64,000 bases of DNA, taken from positions 114,375,306-114,439,305 of the forward strand of contig CM071571.1 in the NCBI GenBank assembly GCA_036426205.1, read 5' to 3'. How positions within the stretch are numbered: position 1 is the stretch's first letter; each line of letters opens with the position of its first letter. A program made the translations under genes and the position numbers. Below the pieces are notes generated by a model. The model saw nothing but the letters and a program-made list of their open reading frames with translations, did not search any database and was not told where the DNA came from. This DNA is from Ascaphus truei (Eukaryota; Chordata; Amphibia; Anura; Ascaphidae). Shown piece after piece: positions 41,889-55,261 of this stretch.

Positions 41889-41934
41889 CGTCACTCTACG
41901 CGTTTCACCTTTCTTGGCGTCCTCAGGAGTGACG
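41889..41934 (-). ncRNA. Hammerhead ribozyme of PLE C
   Basis: On the minus strand: stem I 5' strand CGUCACUC, core CUGAGGA, a short stem II (CGCC...GGU(G) around an AAGAAA loop), core GAA(A), minimal stem III ACGCGU, cleavage-site A (41897), then GAGUGACG, which pairs with all 8 bases of the first strand. This is the type I hammerhead with tiny stem III known from PLEs. The stem II register is ambiguous by one base, so a monomer may be slow. It probably processes tandem PLE transcripts. Confidence 0.75.
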
Positions 41935-41941
41935 TTGTGAG

Positions 41942-42889
41942 AGGTATAACTGATATATATACACCCTCCTATTAGTAGTTAATTGATTTACTGGGAGATG
42001 CTAGTAGACAATTATCTCTAGGATTACAATGGCCTAGATAGCTGCTCTGGTGTATAGCAGGGATAATTGGGCACACAATCTTGCAGGGCAGTCAGTAAGA
42101 CTTAACCACTGAATGCCTGTCCATTGATGTATTGGACATATATATTCTGCAGGCAGTGATTGCCCAACGGCACCCGCTATGTCAGACCTGTTGATGTGCT
42201 ACTTGCATATAAATAGAGCCATATTATTAAACACCAGAGTATGTAAGGGATAGCCAGATCACTTATAAATGCATAGGCATTTACATACATCTGATCTCCA
42301 AATCCCTCCTAACCAATAGTTCTGATTTATCCTACTGATACAAAATCTAATGTAACAAAATAGCAGGATGATATATATTGTTAGCCTATGCTGGCATCAT
42401 AATGAGGGGTAATAATTTGCCACATGTAATGGGCAATCCTAGGCAGATGCACAATTTACACTATTCCTCTGTTCATACTATGCAGAGTAAAAAGTGTTAA
42501 AATTACGAACTAATCTATAGTGGATCTTATGACTAACTAATAGAAATAATAAAATACAGTATAAACATGTGATCTGTAGTGATCTCATGATCTAACTAAA
42601 TAGAACTTAATAAATACAGTATAAAATGTCCTGGGGAATAGAAACGAAAAGTTATTGCCAGAACATAAGAAATGAAAAAACTTATAAAAAATCTATAAAT
42701 CTTATAGAATATTATAAAACTTATAAAAAAGGTTAATGTCAAATTCTAAGTTAGGCCCGAGGGGTACATAGTATTGAGTTCAAACATCCAGAACGGATTC
42801 TCTCTTTAAAAGAGCTGAATGTCTGTTGCCACCCCGCTCCAATGTGGCATAAAACCTGTTCTAATGGCCTTAAAAGTTAACCCTATTGG
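41942..42889 (-). mobile_element. Pseudo-LTR / 3' UTR of PLE C
   Basis: Non-coding AT-rich sequence between the GIY-YIG relic and the hammerhead. About 42235-42610 reappears inverted at 58317-58690. Confidence 0.7.
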
Positions 42890-43357
42890 GTCCGATTATG
42901 CATTAACAAGAAATTATTGGAAAAACTATGAGTAGTGAGTTTTTTCCTAATGTTTCCAATATGTTCTAGTATGGGCGTGTCTTCAAGGACGAATCGTTTT
43001 TTCCAATGTATTGAAGTCCGCAACTGCACCAATGTAGATATATTACAAAATTCTGATCTACAATTGAAGATGCTGTTTTATATGTTACTTTTCTTAGTAG
43101 CATAAGACGTGAAACTGTTGGTTAACTTAGAACTAAAATTACAGCTGTACACATTTTACAGCCGTAAAAACCTTGTGGTCGGATTCAGCCAGCCAGAATG
43201 ATTAGCAATGTTTTTTTTCCTGAGGGCGCTAGGTCCAAATGTTTTTAAATAATGTTTGGGGCTTTCCTGTAATCATTTTCCTTTGTCCGTACATGTTTCC
43301 CAATGTTTTGGATCATTTTTTAGTATGGACCAATGTTGAATTGATAAGTTATTGACT
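42890..43357 (-). pseudogene. Linker and GIY-YIG relic of PLE C
   Basis: At about 43060-42985 the minus strand reads NFVIYLHWCSCGLQYIGK, the GIY-YIG core with its Cys pair, followed by a stop and NILETLGKN. The linker at 43351-43273 (KNDPKHWETC) joins it to RT. Frame changes and a stop disable the endonuclease. Confidence 0.75.
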
Positions 43358-44329
43358 TTAAATGCGTCCTTGTCGGTATTGTTGATAAATGGGCACGTGA
43401 ATGCTCGTACAGGGGTGATCTTTTGGTTTGGGTACAACATGGATTCTCTTGGTGTATTGGCAGTTCTTTCTAAGCACGTGGATGACATCCTCTCTATATT
43501 TCCTTTCTCTGAACTTCCTCGACAGGACCGCCGATTGTTCCTGAAATACATTGTTATCAGAACAGTTGCGCTTCAAACGTCTATATTGTCCATATGGGAT
43601 GTTGGTAATCCATCTATTTAGATGGCAGCTTGACCGTAAAATATAGTTGTTTGAGTCAACATCCTTAAAATAATTTTTTGTTTTGATGGTGTTGTTTTCT
43701 AGATAGATGGTGAGGTCGAGGAAGTTCACCGAGGAGACACTAGAAATGGAGGTAAATTTTAGATTAAAATCGTTATTATCTAGATTTTTGAGGAATGTGT
43801 CTAGATCTCCCTGTGGACCCTTCCACACGAAGAGAATGTCATCTATATATCTGCACCATGTGACCAAATTAGCACCCAGACCTGCCCATGACCATATGTA
43901 TTGATCTTCCCACATGGCCATGAGGAGGTTCGCGTAGCTGGGCACAAATTTGGTCCCCATGGCGGTTCCACATAATTGGAGGAAAAATTCATCGCAGAAC
44001 CAGAAGAAGTTCCTACTGAGGACAAATTCAATGCATTTAATTAAAAATTCTATTTGAATAGTGGGAATATTTCCCTCTTTTTCCAAAAACAGCTTAGCGG
44101 CTCTGCACCCATCTCCATGTCTGATGGATGTGTACAGAGCCGTCACGTCTGTAGTGACCAATATGAAGTTCTTTTCCCATTGGATATCCCTCAGCAGTAG
44201 GATCACATCAATGGTATCTTTCAAATAAGATTTTTGTTTTTTTACAATCTCTTGTAGATAGTGATCTATGTATTCCGACAAGTTTGCTGTTAGGGATCCT
44301 ATACCGGAGATTATTGGTCTCCCTGGCAA
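43358..44329 (-). pseudogene. PLE reverse transcriptase of PLE C
   Basis: Open for 323 codons. PLE-type RT: GRPIISGIGSLTANLSEYID (start of the core), FILVTTDVTALYTSI (motif A, catalytic Asp), CGTAMGTKFVPSYANL (motif B) and WCRYIDDILFVW (motif C, YIDD), then NFLDLTIY and the thumb (SSCHLNRWITNIPYGQYRRLKRNC). It copies RNA primed at nicked DNA and is related to telomerase RT. The N-terminus is truncated near 44370, so it is not complete although the core is open. Confidence 0.92.
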
Positions 44330-44370
44330 CCATTAGTGAGGCCGGTCCAACTCCTTCATACAAACAGACA

Positions 44371-44689
44371 CCGACCCATCATGTTAGTGGAGTTTTCCAT
44401 TCTAGATGCTGGATTCAAAACATTGCGAACGGTTTCATTGGCTGCACTTCCATTAGTCTGGTTTTCTTTCTTTGCAGTAAAACATTGTTAGTACAGGCTT
44501 TCTTAAGAGTATAACATATACCCAGTGTCATGGGGTGCGCATACCCACGTTCTGCAAATTACTCTGTAAATGCAGATAAAAAGAAATGCATTTGGTTCCC
44601 ATATCAAAAAGTCCTTGGCTAAGGCAGTAAAAATATGCCAAAGCTTCACACGCATCAAAAAAACCATTATCGGCTAACATACAGACTAC
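44371..44689. other. Junction sequence before the noisy duplicate
   Basis: About 320 bp not clearly related to either flank. It contains no gene. From about 44690 the G2 integrase region restarts in error-rich form. Confidence 0.4.
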
Positions 44690-46844
44690 ATTAAAAGGAT
44701 TCCCTTTCCAATAGCATCGGATGAAATGACGGACCAATGTTTTAATCCCTTCCCATGTGACCACCCAATTTCCATTATGGCTAAAGTTAACACAGATTTT
44801 ACCAAACAGCCTTGGGAACCAACTCTTGTCTGGGGGGAGGGGGGGGTGACCTCCCCTGTTTGTGTCTGCCTATTCACCCTATAAGGATATCCTTTGATAG
44901 CTCAAAATGGGGGGAACACTATCACCCCCTGTGCATGCTAAATCTGTTCGTCAGATTTTCACACCAACCTGTCATACTTTCCTAGCCAGTACTGTGTCGG
45001 ATCCCCTTTGCTTCTGTGGCTGAAAGTCAGAGAGGTAAGTCTCTGTAAAATCTCCTTCAGGCCCGATATCCCCCTTACCTCCTCTGCCATCCACAGCCCA
45101 ATCACCTTTGTGCCCTCTGACAATACTTACTAGAAAATTAGTCCACCGTTGAGACCCCGATTTCTGCAACTCATATCTGTTTGTGCCACGTCTTCCTTCC
45201 TTCCGAGTCGTTTTGACAACCCGTTATCGACTGGGGAAAAGGTCTGCCCGAAAAGTGGGAACAGTTTTTGCCAGGTTTGCTCCTTAGAGCCGCCAGAAGG
45301 AGCCTCCTCGGGAGAAGACTGATGCCATTAGGTCAGAAAAGACAAGGCCGTCCCGACCGACACAACCGGGGACCGGGAGCAAGGAGCGAACTCCTACTTC
45401 TAGTGTAGCCTCCTGACCTTTTAGTACCTTAGCCAGTATTGTTGGCCTGTCGGAATGCGTGTTTAAACAAAAATCCCGTGTGTTATACGATTCTATGCTC
45501 CATGGGGATCAAAAGAACACGGATCACTGGTTGGGCGGTAACAGTTCCTGAGGACCTAGTTTCCCCAGAAGTCCATCGACTCTACAAGGGCCTGGACGTT
45601 TTTTCCCCCTCAATCAGGATGAAACTGTAAATTTTCTTCTCCAGTGAGAGGCCGAGCAACGTCCTTCTGGAATGAAACACTACCATCTGGGACAGTCTAC
45701 ACATACCAGGTGGTCTATTCATAGATTCTCTCCGCAGCTGAACATGGAGAAGGGTTCCCTCGCGGGGGGGGCTTGTGGATAGCACATTACCGTCTGGACC
45801 GGTTAACTGAGACCTGTGCATCTGGTGTAGGTCCTGTGGTGTGACGTACCTCTACGACAAAGTTCCTCTCCTTTTGGCGACGAGCCCGACATCCGGGTAG
45901 CGAGCATAGGGTCTCCTTCTCCTCCTGCGGGACACTACATTTGGACTCCTTCCTTGCTGGACCGACTGCTCCTTCCTTTGGACTTGGCGTCCAATGACTG
46001 GTCCTAGGTTCCCATTGTGGTCCGACCTCCTCCGTCTTTGGGCGTCTGCAATGTGCCGTGGATCGGGTCCATGACACGTCTGGCTGTTGCTCAGCCCCAG
46101 CCGGAAGTTCTCACAGTCGGACCCGCCAACTACTAGGGTTTTCAGCACACGTGTCATTATACACCACCCGATGCGTGCGGAAGGGGGTATATTGTTATAA
46201 ATGTTGTTCAAAAAATGTTCCAACCGACTGTCAGAATTGCCTTCCGATATGCCTCCTTTGGGTGTTCCCTAGCGCGTACACAGGTCCAATAACCTGCGCT
46301 GAGCGAGGACCCCGGGGTCTCATCTTAACAGTGGACTTCACTGTTCCGACTTGCTGCCCGGGAGTCTCTGGGTCAGACGACTAACGATCCAGTATGGCGG
46401 CTTTTGTACCTTGTCGGTAGTCGATTTGCTACGATAGTGGAGGCCCTGATAATATGGCCGTTGGTTTCTCCTATATAGACGGGCCAAAGCATTGGCCCGC
46501 GATCTTCAAACCCGCCTGAGCTTCAGCGAACTCTTTCAAATGTCAGTAAAAACGCCTCTGCATCCTCTTGCGTCAGAGCCATTTTCCTCAGAGTATCGGG
46601 GGTCTCGGTGCCAGTTGTTACTGTACAGGCAGACCCTTGGAATTGGGTCACCAGCTTGGCATCAAATATCCGCTCATCCTGTGCTGCTGTTGTACGTCTT
46701 CATCTCCTCTCCGCGAGCAGCCGAGCCTGCTCGCAACACCGAAGTTCTTTTCAACAAGTTCTTCCATTCTTGTGTGTGTGTGTTGGCCTTTAACTGCAGT
46801 GCGCCTTTTAAAAATCTCCATCCCACTTCTTGAACGACACCATA
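44690..46844 (-). pseudogene. Noisy copy of G2 integrase, protease and gag
   Basis: Corresponds to about 31140-33093. Recognisable only by nucleotide similarity and short peptide pieces such as NRQTQTGEVT near 44870 and EELVEKNF near 46770. Contains no reading frame worth annotating. Confidence 0.85.
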
Positions 46845-47367
46845 TGTTGCAGGGGTACATCAACTACACACTTGGGTTTTTTCTGACGCAGGCTTATTAT
46901 ATTTAGGCCTTAAAGATATACAGCCCAAAACAAAACTAGTTTTTCATATCACAGGCAACAAAAAAATGGCTTTTTCCCTTCCGCAACCACAACAAACACA
47001 GCTTTCTCGTTTAACAGCACAGTATATATAAATCAGGCAGTCCAACCCTGTTTCCTTCGATGGCCGGGGACAGAGCAAGTTCACACAATTCAACTACCTT
47101 GCTACTCCATACGGTACCTTTTGTTTCAGGATCTCTTTATCAATCCTTTTAGAGCAGCTTACTCCTCACTCCCTCTCAAGCTCAGCTGCTCTCATGTTTC
47201 CTACGCCCTGGGTTTAACACCCATTATTAGGCCATGGCGGTCCAAACTAATTGTCCTATTGTTCCCGCCTGAGACGTTACCCTAAGAACAAAGTCAGGCC
47301 TGCACGCGGACTGAGACATAGTTTTCCGGGCATATAACGGTGTGCTTTTAATTTAACCCTGTCAACA
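46845..47367 (-). mobile_element. Noisy copy of the G2 5' LTR
   Basis: Starts TGTTGCAGGGG, ends GTCAACA and is followed by GGCCTATTC exactly as at 33567. About 50 bp longer than the true LTR because of spurious insertions. Confidence 0.88.
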
Positions 47368-50221
47368 GGCCTATTCTATAAACTTCCTAAAAAAATTGCA
47401 GGCCGGTTTACGGCCCACCCGTTTTTTGACGTGTTGCATACACGGTATCGCAAAAGCTAGAATACCACAGAGAGCAAAATGCACAAAACGTGGCTGAGTA
47501 GCCACGCGACATGAGTTCCACCTTCTCTCAAAAGGGGCCACTCACTCGGCGATCTACTCATTCGACCTGGCCTAATTGCATTAGAATTGTCCTCGCTTCA
47601 ATTGACCGTGGTGATTTTAAATTGCATATGAACTACTCGTCGAAATGCCCATCAAATTGTGCTGTAATCTCGCAGAAGAATGGGTTCCTGGAATCGAAAA
47701 CAGACAACGGTTCTGCTGCCCGGCGACCCCCTGCCCATGAACCCTAGTATTAAACTTTTCTATAGCCCATTGGCAATGAAGGGTAAACCTCAGTAGCCGA
47801 ATGATATGCAGCGTCGACTGGGTGGAATGACAGGGTGTATAAGTCCCAGGTTGATTGGTTTAGGCCGTGCCTGCTTAAGTTGAGGGAGGCGTATACCCCT
47901 TCAATCCACACACCGATTGGTACTGCTATATGTAATGAATGGTGTTAACACAGGTCACCGACTACCCCCGGTAAGGTCTAAAACACCCCCCCTTGGGTCT
48001 GCTGACACACTTAACCCACTCAACCTCACTCCCAAGTAACCAAAATAACCACGACAACCACCTACCTACACCACCCCTCCTCTAGCCCCAACACACCCCC
48101 CCCTCCCCCAACATATCCATAGCAGTGATAGGCAAAAATTGATATTATCCACATATGGATAACTCTTATTGCCCATTGATAAATCAAACCTTAGCAGCAG
48201 AGCCAGCATTACATAAAGCAAATACACTTTCCTACTTACCCCTACCATTCATGAAGGCGTCCCTCTTACAGCATACACCACAGGTCCATCGTCCTCGTCC
48301 GTTGCGTCCGACAACGTAGCGCAATGAGAAAAACCAGATTCAATTAATCCCTTCTCAAATACTCGTTCAGTGTTTAAGACCGTGTAATCTTAATTAAGGG
48401 TTACTACCTCACTCTCCACTTGCTAACCCAACCCCTCCGGGCGAGCCTAAACCTAAGGTCCACTATGAAACCCGACCCTCTAACCCATACTGATACACAG
48501 TGTTAGACATTCATACCCCATATAATTAGTGCATGATAATCCATCATCATCACAATGGCCACCTATTAAACAATTCCCAAACAATTGAAAGAAATAAACA
48601 CATCCACCTTAACCCACACACACATAGAACTAAAAAAACAGCCTCTAACTACACACACTTAATTCTATCTAACAACCACAAAACTTGCTCAAGATTAAAA
48701 AAATATTATATTATAACAAAATCCCTAAATGTATAAACAAGTCACTTCCTAATTCCAAACAATTAAATCAAAACAATATAACAGAAATATCATAAAATAT
48801 CCAACACTCACAAACCAGCATTTGCAAGAATTCATGTATTTATTTGTACCTTTGACGCCGGCGCACATATTAATACATTAGCAGTCATGGGCAATGAAAA
48901 ACATAAAATAAATAAATGCAATAAAATTCAATATTTATCTTACTTTAGAAGTCTTCACCTCCGAATCCCGTGGTATCAGGAAGCTCTCTACCCGCGACGT
49001 CCCCCACAATCATTCTCCATCCACCTTGAAGAACAGCACAGGTACCAAACTTCTTTCTTCCATCTTCTTTCTCCTTCTTCTATCTTCATCTGTCATTATT
49101 TTCTTATTTTCTTTAATCTTTCCTATCTTCTCTCTTTCCATCCAAAACTCCCTGGTAAATCCAAAATGGATACTTGCCACTACCATCTTTCTGCTAAAAT
49201 AGACGTACATGCATTATATAGGCACGTGACATCACATTTTAGGTCAGACCGGTACAACAAGCTCCAATCTGATTGGGCGCTGTATCATGTGCCCACCTCT
49301 TTTTTTTTAAGGATTGACTCATCTCCAAGAGGATACGTCAAAAATCCTCAAAACACACATGGCCTGATTCACATGGTATCACAGCCAATGGGATTGGAAA
49401 GCAAACCCATATGGTTCCTGTACCAGTAATTGTTCCCTTAACTGATTCACATTCTTTTTCACTAATGGAACATACAGTATCACTTGGTACAGAAGCCAAT
49501 GGGATTGTCTTCAATCCATTGGCTGTAACCCATGTGAACTGTTATCCATGTTCGTTTTAAAGGAAGTGACGTCCTCCCTTGGAAATAACTCCACCTGTTC
49601 ACCCACACCCCCCCGCCACCCCCTCCCAAGGCCTAACACCCACCAAAGACCAAATACCAGCTTAACAACCCACCCCGCTCAACCCCCCAAACACAATAAC
49701 ATGGCACTGTTGCTTAAAACACCCTTCATTGCCTTCACGGTCAGCCTCTAACGTAATAAAGTTGCCTGTAAATTCATTGTTTATTGCAATGGGATTTCAC
49801 GCCGGAGGCCTCTGGTGCTGATTAAATGCGGTATCATCTCCGAGACTCCTGGCATCAATCCGATGCGCCAAAAAGCTTTTTTTTCTTATGCCTTCTCTCT
49901 CGCCGCCTTCACAGCAGTTTTCTCCCCCCCTGCCTCACGACCACTTTTCCTAGTGTGAGGATTTTGGGAGAAACTCGCCATTTCTAGAGCCACAATTAGC
50001 CTTGATAACTAATCGGGGCTACTAGAATGCACGAGTTTTCAAAACCTGCCGTATAAGTGGCTTATCTCCCCCTCACCTGGCGATGTTTTGGACGGCAGAA
50101 AAATTGGCGATTGTAGCCTTTATCACCCACTTATCTAGGCCTTACTGAATAGCAGCTGCCATTTTGGCCGAAAAGGCCCTCGCTCGATCAGTGACTTATC
50201 GAGGCTTATTGAATAGGCCCT
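47368..50221. mobile_element. Noisy copy of Harbinger-like element C
   Basis: Counterpart of 33567-36280, ending GAATAGGCCC at 50220. The spacer 50222-51544 then repeats 36281-37609. Confidence 0.8.
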
Positions 50222-51544
50222 ACACTGTTATACCTTATATATTTTATCTTTTCGCCCACTTTTCCTAGAAATAATGAACTTATGTTAGGCTTTATGGTGT
50301 ACATATACATAGTATTGAACTGTACATGGCATCCTGCAGGTGTATTCTTGAAAAAAATTATGAATACTGTAGACACAATTGCACCTTAACCTATTATGTC
50401 AATTCATATTATTATTTTAACTTGATAACAAAACTAGTGTCATAATTAAATATGGACATCATTTAGTATGTGTAACATTTGTGTTATTATCAAACTAAAT
50501 TTTACCTAGAGATTTTTTCTGCAGCAATGTAAGGTGAATTGTGCTATTTTGATTATATGGCACCAGAGAACATACCAAGAAGAACAGTAGAGCCAATGCA
50601 TTTTGATATTTGAAAGTGATTTCATTGTGCTAATACTCTGAATATTTTTTTAATCTATATTTCCATCGTGGGTTATATTTTTCATGAATAAATGTAACCG
50701 CAGTGAAGAGCTAGAGCTTGCTGCCAGGAATGAACAAATCACGATGACCTTTTCCTTTGCTCTTTTCAGGCAGTAGGTCAGCCCTGTGAAGACAATCATA
50801 CAGTATACAGTTGAGATCAGCTTCAATAGAATAAACTCAGAAAAAGCATTTGAATGCTGGCACAAAAAATCATTGTTCGCAATGAAAAAAAAAGCAATGC
50901 CAAACAACAACCTGAATGCTATGCACGTCTGTTTGCAAAATATCCTTGTTTTTTGTTATCAGATCCTGTACAGAGTGAACATAACAGAACGAATTTCAAT
51001 TTTCGCATTATCATGGCAAGGACTCATTATTGTAGCTGTTGTATATTTTATTTTCAGAAATATGAGGAAAATTAACTTCTCTTATAACCTTTAACCCCTT
51101 CAAGAATAAAAGAAAAGAGGATGCTGATTAGCATTTTTATCTAGATTTTTGTATCTGAGAATGGGGATGTGAGAAAATCCTTAGTAATAGAAATCAAAAT
51201 ATTACTAAGTTTAAAGTTAAGGTGTTCCTATTCAAAAGGTTTATACTTTACCTATTAAATAACTGTGTGGTTCCATTCATATTCCTGTGAGTACACCTAA
51301 GGTCTCTCTCTCATTCAGGTTTTCTTGCTGTTTTTTTTACTCATTTATTTTGAACAGAATGTCAAGAATGTATATTTTTATTTCAGATTCTATCATCCTC
51401 GTTTTCCTCCCTGTGCACCTCCCAATTGGCATTTTTTTTTCATGAAAACGTAAAATAAAAAGTAAAAACATACAGATGAAACTGCCAGTTTCTGGCCCCT
51501 CTTGCCTTGCGGGTCCCGAACTGCATCCTATCCATATCCACGAG

Positions 51545-52640
51545 TGTGAGGATTTGTTCATTCTGCCGGTTTTCTGTCCCCTTTAACCCTCACCTGTCCA
51601 TCAGATCCCAGGGACAACATGGTGGGCATCTCAGCAGTAGTTCACGCGCGCGCGTGGCAGTCAATGCGTGGGGTGCACTCTTTGTCTCTGCTATCCCCAT
51701 GTCCAGAATGGACTCTTCTCCCGGCTGCAGTGACCGTGACGGATGCACATGTTCCTTAACTTCCGTCTCGGGTTCCGCCTCTGGTTTCGCCGCCTGGTTC
51801 CCCACCCCCACTCCTGACGATGGGGGTACACGGCGCAGCAACCCGCACATGTCCCCCCTCTCTTCTTCGGGGTCCCGCCCTATGGTCTCTGGCCCCCCCT
51901 GATAACGAGGATACGCGGTGCAGCAGCCCACACGCTCCTCCCCACTTGTTCTCGGGTCCCGCCCTTGGTCTCCACTCCTGCTCTGACGCATGTATTGTGA
52001 TCACGTGAGTGATGTGCAACTGGTCGCCAAAGTGTTGCGTGGTGGTGCAGCGGGGCCACGCCCCTCATAGATATATTGCTCCCCCACTCCTAATCGTGCT
52101 GCATAATAGGATGCACCTGCATGATCCCAGAAGCCTTTCAGTGAGGCTTCTCCTGCACTTCCTGGTGCCTTCCCATGGGTTAGGGTGTTCCTTAAATACC
52201 TTGTCAGTTCTCTCTCCTGCCTGCCGAGCATAACTCCTGTTTTGGTGACGCTGAACCACACTGCAACCGTCTGTCCTGCTTCCCTCCACCTAGCTGTCTG
52301 ACACTGTACTTCTGTGATCTCTCCTGCCTGACCTTGGCTTGAAATACAATGTCCCTGCTCTCTACGTGTCTGCACTGACCCTCCCTGGCTTTGCCATACG
52401 ACGACTCTAATCTACTTCCAACCTGACTTCCGGCTACGTACCGCCCACGATCCGGCTACTTCTCCACTCTAAACCCCAGCAAGTACCACGTTTATCTGTT
52501 TTCTATAACCCTGATCCGGCTTGCAAGACTATCCTAACCCTCTAGAACGCGGCCCTCGCAGTTGTGGTCGGCTGTCTATAACAAATCCCTAACCTCAGCC
52601 CCCGCGGTCCGCGCCTCGTTTGTGGTGAGCTACGGTTACA
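51545..52640 (+). mobile_element. Noisy copy of solo LTR S1
   Basis: TGTGAGGATTTG to GGTTACA; same flanks (CACGAG and AAGAG) as S1, showing it is the same insertion event. Confidence 0.85.
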
Positions 52641-52733
52641 AAGAGATTCCAGCGGCACAAATAATGGCCCATTGAATAACACAAGTAGGTTCCCTGCATT
52701 TAATTTACTCTTGTGCATGGTGAATCCTACCGG

Positions 52734-53304
52734 TGTCAGGAAATATCCCTGACATATTTTCCAATTATTCCTCTCCCCTTCTGTTCCTTATCTGTCCACC
52801 TTTTTGGTGCTGCTGTTTCTCTCCTCTTGTTGGTCTGCTCTGGTCTGCCCTTATAGTTTCCTGTTTTCCTGCGCCTCCTTTACTCTGTTTTTTGTCCAGA
52901 CTCCTTATTCCATGCCCTGATTTCCTTTCTGTTCCTGTCTAGTCCTGTAAATATTAAAGGCCCTTGCTAGTGTTCTGACTTTCCCTCTTTGTCCTGTTTG
53001 TGAGTCCCTGGTCTCAGTTCCCTGCTCCCTAATCTCACTTCCTGCTTCCCTGTTCCTGCCTTCCTGCGCCAAGCCCTGCTTGGACTCTGATGATCCTTGC
53101 TTGCTGCTGCCTGCCACTAACCTCTGCTGCCTGGACCCCCCCGAAACTTCTGCGCAGCCACCGCCTCCACCGAACCCTGCCTAGGACCCAAGATCCTGCT
53201 TGCCACCTTCTATCTACCCGACCTCAGCCTGTGACCCCAACAATCCTTGCCTTCCCTGCTGTTCCGGCCATTGAGGTCCTACTCTCCTTTGAGTCCCTGT
53301 GACA
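52734..53304 (+). mobile_element. Noisy copy of solo LTR S2
   Basis: TGTCAGGAAATATCC to CCCTGTGACA, followed by CTGGG as in S2. Confidence 0.85.
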
Positions 53305-53934
53305 CTGGGATTCACTTTCTGTAAGAGACGCGCAGTAAAAGATAGACTGATATGTCACTCTATCTGTGCGCCTCTGACATGAATTGTGCGACTTTATTTT
53401 ATTTTAAACATATCATTAGTAGTAGGGTTGTCTTCAGAGCATATCACATTTATTTCAGGTCTGGTGACCCCCTGCTTCCCAAGTTACATGCCCCATTATG
53501 GGGGCAGTATCCCACAGCACATACAGTACAGTAATGGGCAAATCCCTATTATCTAATCAGGAAAATAGCTAATTTTGCCCATTAAAAATAATGCATAACC
53601 AAAAAATTACCCAGCCAGCAGCATATATATTTGTAAATTCAAGCTGTACTTACTCCCCTTCCAGAATGAAAGTGTGGCAACCACACAAAATAAAAAAAAG
53701 AGTGTGTGTGCCAAGCACGCACATTTTAAGTGAAACTTCTTTGTCTTTTCTTCTGTTACTGTTTTGTTCACAGAAATTGTATTTGTGATGGTAATGTTTT
53801 TAATTAAAAATCAAAATACAATTCACAGTAACGAAATGCAAAGAAGTTTGACTTAGAACGCGCATGCTCTACACCTCCCCTCAGTTTTAGCTATTTGCAC
53901 TTCTATATTTATACTAACTGTGATTCCTTGTGTT

Positions 53935-55258
53935 TTTCTGAGTGTGAGTGTGAGTGAGTGTGAGAGAGTGGTTGTAGAGTTTGTGAAGTGGTGTGAGAGA
54001 GTGTCAGAGAGTGTCATAGAGTGTTGTGATGAAGTGGGTGTGAGAGAGTGAGAGTGACCTAGGTAGGGGGGTGGGGGGGTTACCTGTGTAGGCGGGTGGG
54101 GGGTTCCTGGGTGGATGACTTACTTACTGGGGTGGGTGAGACTGACTGACCTTGGTGGGTGCTGACCTGGGTACTGACTGCCCTGGGTGGGTGACTGACT
54201 GACTGAACTAGGTGGGGGTACTGACTTGACTGACCTGGTGGGTGACTGGCTGACTAATGGTGTGGGTGACTGACTGAACTGACCTGGGAGGGTGACTGAC
54301 CTAATCAGGTTACTGGCTTTACTGACCTGGGTGACTGACTGACTTTGGTGGGTCAGACTGACTGAGTGGATGGGTGACTGCTGGGTGACTGACTAGGGTG
54401 GTGGGTGACTGTTAGGTGGGTGACTGATGGACTGGCCTGGGTTTGGTGACAACTGACTTAGGTGGTGACTGACTGACCTATGTGGGTGATAACATGGGTG
54501 ACCTGACTGACCAGGGTGGTGACTGACCTGGGTGACTGACCTGATTGACCTGGGTGGTGACTGACTGACTGACCTGGGTGACTAACTGACTGACCTGGGT
54601 GGGTGATTGAAATGACTACTGACCTGGTAGGTGACTTACCTGGGTGACTGCCTGACCTGGGTGGGTGACTGGCTGACCTGGTGACAGACTGATTGAACTG
54701 GGGGTGACTGACTGACCTGGTACTTGTGACTGACCTGGGTGGTAGACTGACGCCTGTGTAACTGACATACTGACTGACCCTTGGTGGCCGACTGACCGAC
54801 GCTGGGTGGGTGACTGACTGTCCCTGGTGGGTTGACTGACTGTCTGAACTGGGTGGGTGACCCACTGACCTGGTGGGTCCTGCTGTGTCTGAACTGGTGG
54901 GTGATCATGACCTGGGTGGGTAACTGACTGCTGAACTTGGTGTGGTGACTCATCACGACCTGGGTGGGTGACTGATCCTGTTTGGATGACTGACCTGGTT
55001 GGGTGCTGACGAATGACTGACCTGCGTGACTGACTGACCTTGGTTGGTGACTGACTGTGTGGGTGGGTGACTTGCTTGGTGGTGTGACTGACTGGGTGGG
55101 TGACTGGGTGGGTTGGGTGATTGGGTGGGTGGGTTAACTGACTGACTGACCTGGGTGGTGACTGATCTGGGTGACAGACTGACTGACCTGGGTGGCTGAC
55201 TGACATGACTGACTGGACTGATGTGGGTGGGTGACTGACCTTGGTGACTGACTGGTGT
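53935..55258. repeat. Noisy copy of the GACT minisatellite
   Basis: Counterpart of 39959-41225, with the same order of variant units but many single-base losses and gains. Confidence 0.9.
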
Positions 55259-55261
55259 GTG

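Larger units (their letters stand above)
41226..44370 (-). mobile_element. PLE C with RT, GIY-YIG and hammerhead
   Basis: Minus-strand PLE. From high to low coordinates: RT (44329-43358), linker, GIY-YIG relic (43120-42890), pseudo-LTR with a hammerhead (41889-41934) and 3' end near 41240. The 5' part of RT and any 5' pseudo-LTR are absent here. A noisy copy lies at 55262-58315. Confidence 0.85.
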
